Numbered from the stretch's first letter, positions 24,346-34,830 are shown. The stretch is 64,000 nt of DNA from Saccharina japonica (GCA_008828725.1 MEHQ01004010.1:1-64000); one strand, 5' to 3'. A program made the numbers and translations. Notes: generated from the sequence alone by a model not told the origin.

Positions 24346-25084
24346 CTACCGAACATATACCCTAACTATGTACTCGTAGCAACAATAAACAGATGACGGC
24401 GAAAACGCACGGCAGAGAAAAAAGCAATACCACCGCCGCCGTCCCAATCCCGTAGCAAGCGACGGCGACGGTTAGCAGCGGCACCAACTAGCAGCTCCAT
24501 CAAGAACAACAACAGAACATAACAGCGGAGGGGCAGAAGCAGCAGCCCCAACAACTTGTGCAACGCGCTGCTACTGCAAAATATACAGTCCACGCGTGCC
24601 ACTGCCACCGAGCGCAAAACGCTTGAAGCCCGTTTTATTCCCCAATTTCCTAACTTCGAAACTCGGCATACGGTCTAGATCATCGATGACCTCGTGGTGC
24701 TGCTGCTGATGCTCGTGGTACAGCAGTGTTGGAATACAATGAGAGCAGCGATGGATTCGAGATGTCGCGGTCAAGTCCATAGAAGGATGTATGATACGAG
24801 CACTTTATAATACGAGCAGTCGAAGCTTTCCCTACGACACGAAGTTTGCGCAGAGCGTGCCGTAGCACCACATCGGTGGCGGCTCGGACTCCAACGCTCC
24901 GAGTGTACTCTCGGCGGTGGTTGTTGTGTTGTGTCTACAGTCGTGCATGGTGAGTGTGAGATGAGTGCGTTGTGTCACTCCTGAATTGTTTAAGAAGTCA
25001 AGGATCAGATACGTACGTAATAGATGTAGAAGACTCCTACAGTACTGCGATACTGAATACCCGATTCCACGGTATCGAGGCCGC
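24346..25084. other. no recognisable gene
   Basis: Unassigned. Frames on the minus strand (24366-24617, 24832-25089) have no recognised domain. Confidence 0.35.
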
Positions 25085-25290
25085 ACCAAACAAATACCGG
25101 TATCGCCGGTATTGTGATCGAGGGTATACCGGTACCCGGGGTAAAATGGGGTGGGCGTACCGAACTGACCGAAGTCTCGGGTACCTGCATTGAAAAGTAC
25201 CGAACTTACACAAGTGTCGGGTACCGGTGTTTACCGAGCAAATATTGGTAAATTTTGGTACAAATTTTGGTACGTACCCTACCCAACAGA
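25085..25290. repeat. GGTACCGG minisatellite, locus 2
   Basis: The order of modules is as at 24085-24330: CAAATACCGGTATCGCCGGT, then TATACCGGTACCCGGGGTA, then two units of TACCGAACT.AC..AAGTGTCGGGTACC. It ends in GGTACGTACCCTACC like locus 1 (24338-24355). The two loci are copies of one dispersed repeat. Confidence 0.7.
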
Positions 25291-25808
25291 CCCTTGGTTA
25301 TTTGTTTCGATACCCAACATTATTACAGCAGTACCAGTAAGCACCTAACGTATTATACGTGTCACATTAATAGTTGTACATAGCACCAGGTACGCGTCGT
25401 ACGTACACAGCAGAATACGCGCTCGTATCGTACTTGTATTTACCGTACGAGTACCGTCTAAATGTGGTACAAATAGTCGTATCGTACATCAGCACATACC
25501 TGTGGGACCACCCAACGCGGCGACAACTTGGTGGCGTATGCAACATAAAAAACTATTTTATATATGTTCGTGATATGTTTGTGTTTTTATCATCACTTTT
25601 ACTTTACAGCTTCTTCTGGACAACAAGCGGTGTGGGTCACAGGTAGGTGTAGCCCCTTCTCCCTCCCAGTACAAACATGCTGTCCTTTTTTATCGCGCAT
25701 AGGGTACAGCATTCCCACTGCTCGTCGATTCTCATCGAATATTGCTAACTCACGCTCTCGCGCTTTCCGCTAATAATCAAGTTTTATGCAAGAAAAAGTA
25801 TCCACGAC
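25291..25808. other. no recognisable gene
   Basis: Unassigned, with frequent GTAC and CGTACG motifs. No coding support. Confidence 0.35.
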
Positions 25809-25895
25809 GAGTATGTGCACTCGGGGATAATTTGAACCCACGTGATTAATTTTGGTAGGCACGAGGACCACCTACCAAGCCACCGGGGACGCCAT
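25809..25895 (-). ncRNA. tRNA-like sequence (possible pseudogene or SINE head)
   Basis: Read on the minus strand, an A-box-like GGTGGCTTGGTAGG is followed 40 bases later by a B-box-like GTGGGTTCAAATTATCCCC. The spacing fits a tRNA gene. I could not fold a full acceptor stem or a clean anticodon arm, so this is tRNA-like only. It is unlike the head of the SINE family at 650. Confidence 0.35.
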
Positions 25896-26619
25896 ACCAA
25901 TGCATATATGAGTACCAGATATGGGCGTGTTGTCGCATGGCAGCTACATACCGCAAGCACAGCACAGCGCAACGCAAACCAAGTAGGTGTGAGACGTGCC
26001 GATGATAATGCGACAACGCAAGAAAGTAGGCAGAGTTGGTGAGAGCCAGCATATTTAGGTTGTCCGTCGTCGAGCACAGCAAGCAGCACTTACAGCTCGC
26101 TACTACGAGTAAAAAATAAAAGGAACAAATATACCCGGCCTCCAAAATATAAAACCACCCAAGAGCAGCTGGTGAGATTGCGCGAAAGATAGTCGCGTAA
26201 TTTTGTCTCTGCCCTTTCCATTCCGTACAGAATGCGGCGTCCGGGTTTTCCTGGGGCACTGAGCTCTTGGAATTTTGAATTTTGAAAGCGTGGTCAGTTT
26301 GGGCACCTACTACAATGTAGAATCATGGCGTTCGCTGCGTCCGCATTCTGCTGTATGCTTCCTTGCGGGCGAGCGGAGCGGGCGGAGCCGCCCGCGGGAG
26401 CCGCCCGCGGGGCGAACTGCGTTGCACACGGCCTTTCTGAGCTCGTGCAGAAAACCTGTAATGGTCGATTTACTCTGGATCAGGATCACAAGGCAGTGCT
26501 TTGACTTGCACTTGTGCAGCAAGTATGATTCACGGCAGAGGGGCCAAAAGGTGGAAACGGCAGGCCACTTTACAGCAGTATGCACCCAAACGCTACACAA
26601 ATACAATCCACGAGCGCAC
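25896..26619. other. no recognisable gene
   Basis: Unassigned. GC-rich inverted repeats (GGCGGAGCCGCCCGCGGGAG) lie at 26379-26420. Confidence 0.35.
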
Positions 26620-27045
26620 CTAGTCCACGTGTTGAGAGGGGTCACCGATATCAAGCACCACACACAAGGCCCCCAGCGGGTGTAGGTCGGTGACAGGGTG
26701 TGAGCTCTGCTGTGTCCGGTCGGGGCGCTTAACGAAACGTCCCCCAACAATGAAGCCACTGAAAGGACGTGGAACTCCCAAATCGGGATAGTCGCGAATT
26801 CGCATGAAGAGCTCCCAGACCCTGACACCGCTGCCAAACCCTGTGTGTAACATCAGTTTCTTGCGGCGACCCCCCTCTTGGCGTACATTACCAAGGTAAG
26901 CCCACGGTTGTGGTGTTTGGGTAACTTTCAAATCAACTGAGTCTTCTTCCTCGGGTACAAGTATCTCATCTCAGATGAATGGTCTATCCAGAACTCGAGC
27001 TGCACCAACACACTTGCCACAGAGAAGATACTCGTAGATGATCTC
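26620..27045 (-). pseudogene. broken hypothetical coding sequence
   Basis: On the minus strand a coding-like frame enters from about 27045 (IIYEYLLCGKCVGAARVLD), meets a TGA at 26971-26973 and then runs open to 26620 in the same frame (about 115 codons: YLGNVRQEGGRRKKL, GFGSGVRVWELFMRIRDY and PRPFSGFIVGGRFVKRPD are typical segments). Residue composition and lack of low complexity suggest real former protein. I do not recognise the family; it could be part of a mobile element or a host gene with introns. A tandem copy of ACGAAAGGAGTACAAAGTA lies just upstream (27072-27126). Confidence 0.45.
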
Positions 27046-27129
27046 AAAAGGTCAACCACCAGCGCCAAAAGAAACGAAAGGAGTACAAAGTAAGACAGAG
27101 CCAAGCAACGAAAGGAGTACAAAGTAGGA

Positions 27130-28500
27130 CTTTGGTACTCGGCAGCCGCTATGCATTACTTTCGGACAGAGCTTGCCAGACTGAACAGATAGATGTGCAA
27201 ATGACAAGTTTTTTTGTGGTCACACTGGATCAAGGCCAAATTCCACGCGCCGGTTTGAGGCTGTTTGGACAATAATAATACTGGTATGCAACCTTGATGC
27301 AACAGCAATCCTTCGAGTCCTTTCAAGACTTTCAAGTGGATTGAGCTTAAATTCTTGGTACAGCAGTATACAGCCATAATAGCTCAATCAATCTATTTTT
27401 GAATGCCGTCTGTGTTCCTGCTGCGCCTTCGACCAACCACACTATCTACTGTAGTTGTTCAGATCTCACTTCAGCTGGAGCTGTCGTTTGAATTTTGAGT
27501 TTCGCGGTGTCTTTTATTAGTCCGGTTGAAATGAACAAAATGCCATCTTGTTCTGTCTTACTGCGTATTATTGATATCAAAATATAGCAGTACAGAGCAG
27601 TAGAAGGGAAAACTCAAAATCTGAAGTTCGGCTCAAATCGACATAACATCCGAACAACTCTAACTCTGGTAGCCTTTGTCAAGGGCGTAACGAAAATATC
27701 AAACACATCGTTGACCAAAAGACTTAAAACTCAACGAAGTTGTGGCTATTTATAGGGCAAAAAAAAGGTCTGTATTGTGCCATAAGCCATACGTATTGTG
27801 CGTGGTGCTTTAAGCCACCTTCGTGGCCCTGAAAAATGGATTCCATCTCTATTACGTACGTATGAACATTCTGTGCTGTCGGGAGGAATACGAGTACGAG
27901 TACGGAGGAAAGTTTTTTTTCAAGGGCCACCTCGCACCGATCACGATTATTGCGGAAGGCATCGCCCCCCCCCCCACTGCCCGAAAATAAAATGCAGCAT
28001 CGTTGTTGAGCTGCTACAGCTACAGTAGTGCCGCCAAGGCACCAAGCGGGTAGGGATAGTCTCGTCCTTTGTGTGGTACTCTGCGAGCTGGAGCTGGTTC
28101 AAGGTTATCGCCCCAAACTTCTTCAGCCACGAATGCCGCGTGCAGTAGGAGCTCACGCATGTGGTAACATGTTGACCGCCATGAGCAGTGGAAGAGGGTG
28201 AAATAGCCAGTTTTGTTTTTAGTTGTTAAGGACCTAGGACTGGCGCTACCGCCAAAAATGAGACCCGACCAATTACAGGCCGTCAAAAATATCAATATTT
28301 AGTCAGGCGTTTCCGTAGGAAATTTGTTCCTGGTTCTGTTTCTGAACGAGCCGCTTCCAGGTGGTCAAAAGCATGTTTATACAAAGTTTCACGCAAATAC
28401 ACGAAGAACTGACTGAGACTCCATATTTATGTAATCATACTTGACGCTCAAAATCGATCATATACTGAAACTAAGTAAATACGAGGCAATGCCAGAATTT
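27130..28500. other. no recognisable gene
   Basis: Unassigned. A minus-strand frame at 28020-28295 has coding-like composition near its C-terminal end but no recognised domain. Confidence 0.35.
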
Positions 28501-28502
28501 AT

Positions 28503-28815
28503 GAGGGCTTGTCATGTGGGCCGTTTGTCGGGGTCGGGCCTGGCCGGACCGAGACTTTTAATAATATGATGCGCCGGGCCGGGCCGGGCCGTGAAAAATT
28601 GAAGATGTGATGGGCTGGGTCGGGTCGCTGCCCATTCTCTGAAAAATGGATGGGCCGGGCCGGGCCGCGACCTATCCTCTGAAAAAAAAAGGATGGGCCA
28701 GGCCGGCCCGCGGCTCATCCTTTGTGAAAATTTGAGGGGCCGGGCGGGCCGCGGCCAATCATCCCGAAAGTTGATGGGTCAGGCCGGGCCGGCCCAGCCC
28801 AACCCCGGGCCTCCC
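28503..28815. repeat. GGGCCGGGCC tandem repeat, about 55-bp unit
   Basis: About five degenerate units, each consisting of a GGGCCGGGCCGGGCCG core followed by an A-rich spacer (GTGAAAAATTGA, TCTGAAAAATGGA, TCTGAAAAAAAAAGGA). A lone related core (GGGCCCGGCCCGGCCC) sits at 20379. Confidence 0.75.
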
Positions 28816-28971
28816 CATCAAAATCGGCCCATGACTACGTAGCCCTGGAATTTATTCACGTTTACCGCACAAAGCTCCAAATGTTCACGCCGTTTTCAAG
28901 AGATGACACCTGGAGTTTTGCTCACGTGTTATTTATGCCCCCGCCCCCCGCTGCACGCTCGACGAAGGGGG

Positions 28972-28972
<1 letters not shown>

Positions 28973-29024
<52 letters not shown>
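28973..29024. repeat. poly-G tract of 52 bases
   Basis: An uninterrupted run of G, by far the longest homopolymer in the window. Frames across it encode poly-Gly. Its exact length is likely to be unreliable. Confidence 0.9.
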
Positions 29025-29025
<1 letters not shown>

Positions 29026-29777
29026 CGTCGCCGTATTGGGGGTCCGTTGAGACCCAAATCTCCCCGAAAAAAAAAAAAAAACACGGGAAAAAACACGGGA
29101 AAAAACAAATACGAAAAACTAAAAACTAAGAACTAAAAACGGTAACGGGTCGGTAGGGGCTCACACAACAGATGTGCCAAATTTCCGGGTATATGTTCCA
29201 AAACGGCGTGAACATTGGGCTCTTGAGGAATTTGGGGCGGTAAGCGAGATTCGTGTTCGGCATTGACGGTCCAGTTTCTAGCGTCGCTAGGGAAAACTGT
29301 AAGAACCATATAACAAGATTATAAAGTGGGTCCCGTTTTTATGATCGGTATTATTTTAGTTTGTGGAAAACTTCCCACTATCTCGGGCTACGTAGCTACC
29401 CGCGGGCTGATTTTAGATGTCCGAGGCCTTCATCCGGCAACCCACAGAGCAACCGCGCAGGCTCCCACCGAGAACGAAAGAGTCGTGTACACACTGCTTC
29501 CACACTCGCGTTGGGTACACACGTGTAGAGGTCTGGCACGGACATTGTTGGTTTCTGACCTTTGAGCTCGGCCAGAACAATAAAGCATGCACAGTCAGTA
29601 TTTCCGATTTTTTGCATCGAATGGCGTCAGCAGCAAGAGGACGCTGACACTCGGGACGGCCGCTGGTTCCGGACGGCATCCCACAGCACGGCTCTCAGCG
29701 TCGGCCTCACAACAGCGTAGAACTAGTGGTACCCCTTGAGAGTAGCTTTCCGATGGGTGGGTAGAGCTCCTACCGAT
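29025..29777. other. no recognisable gene
   Basis: Unassigned. A-rich direct repeat of ACACGGGAAAAA at 29080-29105. Overlapping frames at 29396-29679 lie on both strands with no domain. Confidence 0.35.
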
Positions 29778-30451
29778 GACGCGTGTGCTGCTATAGAGGA
29801 CGCACATTTTTGGGCTAATTTGTTTTTTCTGGATGGTCGGGCTCCTTAACCAAACTCGTCGGATTTCAATTATGACGCATGCTACGGTAGAGGTGCACCA
29901 TGTTTTTTCTGGGCTCCTCACTTAAGGAGCGTCATACCTCACCGAAAAGAAGTGATTTTGGAGGAAAATAAAAGTGCGGCCGAATGAAACATCTCATGAC
30001 CGAAGTATACTCTGAAACACATTTCGTCACAAAAACGAAAGTCCCACGAATTTGGGTTAAGGAGCCTCGAATAGATCGTTCAGAAAACGATTCAGCCAAA
30101 AAAGTGCTATCTCTACCGTAGCACGCGTCTTATTGTGTTGCAATCTTTTATTAATTGTATACTTAGGCCATGGTATTCATTGTTCCTCGGGTAGCACTTT
30201 CGTTTTGCCTCCAAAATCAGTTTTTTGGGGTGGGGTATAGAGCTCCTCAAGTGACCGACTGGTCACTCTCAGAAAGACGAGTAGACAGCAAGGGCTGATA
30301 CTTCCGAGGGGGCATGGAGTGAATTGACACACGACACGAAGTGAGACGTGGAAGTGTGGAGGGCGTAAGCTTTATTTTGACCCATCCGCCGGAGGATAAA
30401 AAAAAAAAAAAAAAATGGTGCACCTGCATGCAGGCTACCGTTGCATGCGCC
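29778..30451. mobile_element. GACGC-family TIR element, copy C (host of copy B)
   Basis: The left end GACGCGTGTGCTGCTATAGA is matched in reverse by the right end (GCTACCGTTGCATGCGCC). CGAT flanks both sides (29774-29777 and 30452-30455), a perfect 4-bp target duplication. Copy B interrupts it at 29874-30129. The right half also holds about 130 bp of foreign sequence (30270-30400) not seen in other copies. Confidence 0.75.
29874..30129. mobile_element. GACGC-family TIR element, copy B (nested)
   Basis: Its ends are GACGCATGCTACGGTAGAGG and CTCTACCGTAGCACGCGTC, flanked by TTAT on both sides (29870-29873 and 30130-30133). At 256 bp it is an uninterrupted family member in reverse orientation to copies E and G. 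It is inserted in copy C, so the family transposed at least twice at this spot. Confidence 0.85.
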
Positions 30452-30505
30452 CGATGCAGCTGGCGTTGGGCGCATGCTACGGTAGCCTGCATGCAGGTGC
30501 ACCAT
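30415..30505. repeat. long hairpin formed by two abutting element ends
   Basis: The 37-nt arms 30415-30451 and 30469-30505 are inverted copies with a single mismatch, separated by a 17-base loop. The left arm is the right end of copy C and the right arm is the left end of copy I, so two element ends face each other. Confidence 0.85.
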
Positions 30506-31158
30506 TTGCCTTATAAGGGTGGTCGCTTGAGGAGAGCTTTCTACCTCACCAAAACAATGGCTTCGGAAGCAAATGAAAAGGGGCTACTCTGCGATGAACA
30601 CTCCCACGGCCTAAGTACAAAATAAAAACAATCTGCAAGACAAGAATGGTTGATATTCTGGTGATTTTGGCTTTAACCGCTTAAGAACTGGTCCCACGGA
30701 TTTGGGGACAAACTACTTGAAAGTAGTGTAGGACATTTTTTTCCGGTTCTGAAAGGGTTAGGGCCCGTTTTAACGAAGAACACAAAAATTCAATTAAAAA
30801 ATATAAATCAAATCCACTTTTCATTGGTCAGAACCCGCACCACCACCCAAGAATAAACAGCGTTAAATAGAAAGAACCCGAACCACCACCCACTAATCTT
30901 GGGTGGTGGTGCGGGTTCTGACCAATGAAAAGTGGATTTTATTTATTTTTTTTCCAAATTGAATTTTTTTTTCTTCGTTATGGGGTCTAATTTTGGGTGG
31001 TGGTGCGGGTTCTGACCAATGAAAAGTGGATTTGATTTATTTTTTTTCCAAATTGAATTTTCTTTTTCTTCGTTAAAACGGACCCTTAAGGAGCCTCCGT
31101 CATTCGGAAGAAAAAAAAAAAACAATCGAAAAGTGCTACCTCTATCGTAGCACGCGTC
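30469..31158. mobile_element. GACGC-family TIR element, copy I (with nested element)
   Basis: It starts GGCGCATGCTACGGTAG and ends CTCTATCGTAGCACGCGTC, with the family signatures ATAAGGGTGGTC.CTTGAGGAG near the left and AAAGTGCTACCTCTATCG near the right. A TTA-family element interrupts it at 30761-31085. The flanking tetramers (GTTG and TTTT) do not match, so the target duplication is lost or the end call is slightly off. Confidence 0.65.
30761..31085. mobile_element. TTA-family fold-back MITE with extra half-unit
   Basis: It begins GGGCCCGTTTTAACGAAGAA and ends TTCTTCGTTAAAACGGACCC, flanked by TTA (30758-30760 and 31086-31088). The right half (GGGTGGTGGTGCGGGTTCTG, then ACCAATGAAAAGTGGAT) is present twice, at 30899 and 30994, so the element carries a duplicated arm. 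Confidence 0.8.
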
Positions 31159-31735
31159 TTTTCTGCCGTTGTCGTATTTTCGGCCGTGCAGCGCTGTGCG
31201 TAGTTGGGAGGGGTGTGAGAAAGTGTACAAAACGACCCATACGTTTCCCCTCACGACACGGGTGGTGCCCTTCTGTGACTGAAAGTCCAATCATGTCCAC
31301 CACGTTTGTGACGGTGGAGAAGACGGTATTCCGGGATGTTTGTTTGGGTCCTTGGGCGATTGAGGGGACCGTTGCCACAGAAAGCTCCCTTGTATCGGCA
31401 GCTCAAAGCGCTACAAAGTCGTATTGTAACTTGTAACACCTCGTACTATTTACGTGTACTTTTTCATGTTTGTCCTGACCGCCGTACGGCGCTCCCTTGG
31501 CCACTGAGCGCTGTCGGCGTTAGCTGCATTATGTCCCGGATATTTTCCCCGCTACCCCAAACGAAATATCGACAGTTTCCCCGCTTTTGAAATGTATTTG
31601 ACGAAAGCATACTCGTCGCATACTTCAATCAGGTGCAACAGTGGCCACTACCTAATAATGGACCATTAACTTGCGTGGGCTTGAACGACATGACGTACTT
31701 ACCACGAACGCTTTCTACTATCTCCGCAGCCACAA
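31159..31735. other. no recognisable gene
   Basis: Unassigned. Overlapping frames at 31142-31590 lie on both strands without a recognised domain. Confidence 0.35.
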
Positions 31736-31767
31736 CAACTCGTTTTGCTGCTGTCGCTCCTTCTCCG

Positions 31768-31769
31768 TT

Positions 31770-31808
<39 letters not shown>
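31768..31808. repeat. CTG microsatellite
   Basis: Twelve or more GCT/CTG units directly upstream of TIR copy H. Confidence 0.9.
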
Positions 31809-31817
31809 AGTGGTAGC

Positions 31818-32107
31818 GACTCGCGCTACATTAGAGGTAGGTATACCTTTTATTGGCTGAAACGTTTTTTTAATAGCGGGGCCCTCCCTAACCCAAAATT
31901 GTCCAAAATTGATTCTCGTGTTGCTATAGTTTTCATTATTGTTGTTGTTTTCCCATCTATACTTCGGTTATGGGATTGATACTCGGGTAGCACTTTTTTT
32001 TCCCCTCCAAAATCAGTGTGCAGGCTACTGCAGGTATAGAGCTCCTCAAGTGACCACCCTCGAATAAGAGATGGTGCACCTGCATGCAGGCTACCGTAAC
32101 ATGCGTC
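31818..32107. mobile_element. GACGC-family TIR element, copy H
   Basis: Starts GACTCGCGCTACATTAGAGG and ends GGCTACCGTAACATGCGTC, with the family interior (ACTCGGGTAGCACTTTTTTT, TATAGAGCTCCTCAAGTGAC). It is diverged and its flanking tetramers (TAGC and TAAT) no longer match. Confidence 0.65.
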
Positions 32108-32391
32108 TAATTTTTGCTTCGCACCATCCAGGTGCCTGTTCAGACGATGGCTAAGCCGCAGGCCAACCGCGCGACTATGGGACCATCCCCGGACACTGAC
32201 AGGTGGGAGAACCCTTTCTGAAAACAAAACTATAGTACGTAGTGAAAATGTGATGTGATGCACGCCTGCTTGGTTGTTGACGCTGCTCCCCGGGCTAGAT
32301 GCTCCTTCTCGGTGCCCGCTGTCAAAACTCTCCATGTTCGGGTGGCTCGACACGGTTTCACGATCAAATTCGTTTTTTTGGTTCTGTTTCT

Positions 32392-33193
32392 GACGAGTGG
32401 TATGATAGAGGTGGCACTTTTTGGCAAGAAACAAAATCTGAATGGTCGGGCTCCTCAACCCAAATTCGTCGGAGTTCCATTATTTGTGTTGCAGTATTGT
32501 TGATTGTATAGTTAGGGCCCGTTTTAACGAAGAAGAAAAAAAAATCAAATAGGAAAAAAAAAAATCAAATCCGCTTTTCATTGGTCAGAACCCGCACCAC
32601 CACCCAAGATTATACCCCAATATCCTAATCTTTGGTGCTGGTGCGTGTGTTGACCATTGAAAAGCGAATTTGAATTTTATTTTTTCCAAATTGAATTTAT
32701 TTTATACTCGTTAATTCGGGCCCAATGTGCTGGTGCGTGTGTTGACCATTGAAAAGCGAATTTGAATTTCATTTTTTCCAAATTGAATTTATTTTATACT
32801 CGTTAATTCGGGCCCTTGTGTGTTGACCATTGAAAAGCGAATTTATAGGGCCCGAATTAACGAGTATAAAATAAATTCAATTTGAAAAAAATAAAATTCA
32901 AATTCGCTTTTCAATGGTCAACACACGCACCAGCACCAAATAGTATGCCCCAAGATCCTAATCTTTGGTGCTGGAGTGTGCGTGTGTTGACCAATGAAAA
33001 GCGGATTTGAATTTTTTTTTCTTCCCCAAAATTGATTTTTTTTTCTTCTTCGTTAAAACGGGCCCTTAGGCCATGGGACTGTCCATCGGGTAGCATTCTG
33101 TTATCAGTTTGTTTGGGTGAGGTATAGAGCTGTTTAAGTGACCGCCCTTATAAGGCAGAAAAAACATGGTGCGCCTCTACCGTAGCATGCGTC
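32392..33193. mobile_element. GACGC-family TIR element, copy F (with nested cluster)
   Basis: It starts GACGAGTGGTATGATAGAGG and ends CTCTACCGTAGCATGCGTC, flanked by TTCT on both sides (32388-32391 and 33194-33197). A 551-bp cluster of TTA-family elements interrupts it, so the element itself is about 250 bp. Confidence 0.85.
32515..33065. mobile_element. TTA-family MITE cluster, several nested copies
   Basis: The outer ends are GGGCCCGTTTTAACGAAG and TTCTTCGTTAAAACGGGCCC with TTA on each side (32512-32514 and 33066-33068). Additional internal ends GAATTAACGAGTATAAAATA and TATTTTATACTCGTTAATTC with GGGCCC occur at about 32715, 32812 and 32848, showing repeated insertion or arm duplication of a second subfamily. 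Related arms carry CCATTGAAAAGCGAATTTGA. Confidence 0.8.
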
Positions 33194-33197
33194 TTCT

Positions 33198-33503
33198 AGC
33201 GTTGAGGTGTCTAGCTGATAGCTACTACTGTAGCTGTTGCACGTTGAGACAGTCCCCTATTCATAGACACAATCTGCACCTAGATATGGAACGACAAGTC
33301 GAAGTGCCCTGCTTTTTATCCTGGCTTGTTTTTTGTCCGCAGCGGGAGATGGAGGGTTGTGCTTGATAAAAAAAAGCCGCTTCGTTCAGTGCCATGAGCT
33401 GTTATCGCAAGTTGCCCAACTAATCGCCTAGTCCCCGAACTCAAACAAAAAACTGCTAAACTCGCCTAACGACTACCACCCCACGTTCAGGAAGGGGAAG
33501 ACC
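33198..33503. other. 5' flank of ANK-3, no gene seen
   Basis: Between element copy F and ANK-3. The last 25 bases before the ATG (GTTCAGGAAGGGGAAGACC) resemble the flank of ANK-1 and ANK-2. Confidence 0.5.
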
Positions 33504-34481
33504 ATGCGGAGCTCCCAGTCTACCCACATTGAACCGGCCGTCGTGGGATTCGGGCTCCACAGCAACAAAGAGGCCATGACTTTGGTGGCCGAACTACTGT
33601 CCGATCAATACGCCTTTTTCGCTGGGACATCGAAGGAGTGGCGACAGTGGTGGGGCGAGCAGCCGAAAATCACTCAGGCCGTCACGGCCGATACCTCCGT
33701 GCTTCAGCTGAAATGGAGCTTCGATTGCGGCTTGATGAGGAGTCCCATGGTCTGCGAACGTGCCGCCGAACACGGCAGCCTGGAGGTCCTGCGGTATGCC
33801 CACGCGAACGGGTGCGCGTTGGGCGAGAAAGCATGCTTCAAGGCCGCTGCCCGCGGAGACCTCGAAATGATCCAGTGGGGACTCGGCAAAAATCGCGGTT
33901 GGCGTGAAGTCCTGTGCGACGCGGCTGCGGCAGGCGGCAGTCTGGACGTTCTGCAATGGGCGCGCGCCATTGGCTGCCGTTGGGGCGACAATACTTGCAG
34001 CGAAGCTGCTGGTTCGGGACGCCTCGACATCCTGCAGTGGGCACGGTCCAAAGGTTGTCCTTGGGACGCCCGAACGTGCTCAAGGGCTGCTAGGGATGGC
34101 CATCTGGAGGTTCTGCAGTGGGCGCGGGCCAACGGGTGCATGTGGGACGAACGCACGTGCAAGTGCGCTGCGTTCGGAGGGTATCTGGAGGTGCTTCAGT
34201 GGGCTCGAGCGAACGGTGCAGAGTGGTTTTCGAACACCATCTACTATGCCGCCATGGAAGGGCGCCTGGAAGTGCTCCAATGGGCGAGGGCTCATGGTTG
34301 TCCCTGGGACCGCTACGCGTGCACGGCAGCTATCAAGAACGGCCACGTGGAAGCGCTAGAGTGGATGCTGGAGAACGGGTGTCACTGGCCCACGGACGCG
34401 CACGAGGTCGCACTTGAGGCAGGACACGCTAACGTTCTCGACTGGATGGAGACCAGAGACGACATCTGGGACGAGTATTGA
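33504..34481 (+). CDS. ankyrin-like repeat protein ANK-3, truncated by frameshift
   Basis: From ATG 33504 in the context AGACCATGCGG, a 325-residue frame encodes the same N-terminal region as ANK-1 and ANK-2 (NKEAM, LLSDQYAFFAGTSKEWRQ.WG, VTADTSV, SFDCGL). About nine 27-residue repeats with WARANGC.WD signatures follow. It stops at a TGA (34479-34481) where the paralogues continue. The homology resumes downstream in other frames up to about 34830, so the stop results from a one-base frameshift near 34476-34482 rather than being the natural end. The N-terminal region and the first nine repeats are intact, so a shortened protein could still be made. No introns. Confidence 0.75.
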   Translation: MRSSQSTHIEPAVVGFGLHSNKEAMTLVAELLSDQYAFFAGTSKEWRQWWGEQPKITQAVTADTSVLQLKWSFDCGLMRSPMVCERAAEHGSLEVLRYAHANGCALGEKACFKAAARGDLEMIQWGLGKNRGWREVLCDAAAAGGSLDVLQWARAIGCRWGDNTCSEAAGSGRLDILQWARSKGCPWDARTCSRAARDGHLEVLQWARANGCMWDERTCKCAAFGGYLEVLQWARANGAEWFSNTIYYAAMEGRLEVLQWARAHGCPWDRYACTAAIKNGHVEALEWMLENGCHWPTDAHEVALEAGHANVLDWMETRDDIWDEY

Positions 34482-34830
34482 TTTATTCGAGGCAGCTGCT
34501 ATGGACAGGGGAAGCTTAGCGTTCTTCCGTGGGCCCGGACTAACGGCTGTCCCCGGAAACAGTGGCGTCTGTACCCTGGCGGCTAGGAACGACGATTTCG
34601 ATATGCTGAATGAAATGGGCACGATTTTGCGACCGCCCCTGGAACGAAAATATATGTATTATACTGTAGCCGAGAGGGGTCATTTGGACATACTCCATTG
34701 GGCGCGCGGGCAAAAGGTTTACTGCCCATGGGTTGAAGGTACGTACACGGCGGCGGCCGGAGTGTGCGGGAACGAGCATGTCAAGATGTGGGCAAGGCTA
34801 AACAAACGGCTGTTAATTCAGGGCCCTCAA
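34482..34830 (+). pseudogene. frameshifted C-terminal remnant of ANK-3
   Basis: Ankyrin-like repeat fragments continue after the stop of ANK-3 but switch frames: DLFEAAAMDRG, then a second shift to LSVLPWARTNGCP, then back to AERGHLDILHWARGQKVYCPW and EHVKMWARLNK, which matches the last repeat of ANK-1 and ANK-2. At least two small indels are needed to join them. Intervening repeats have probably been lost. Confidence 0.75.

Noticed and set aside
28881..29136. Gly-rich frames
   Set aside because: Translation of the poly-G tract.
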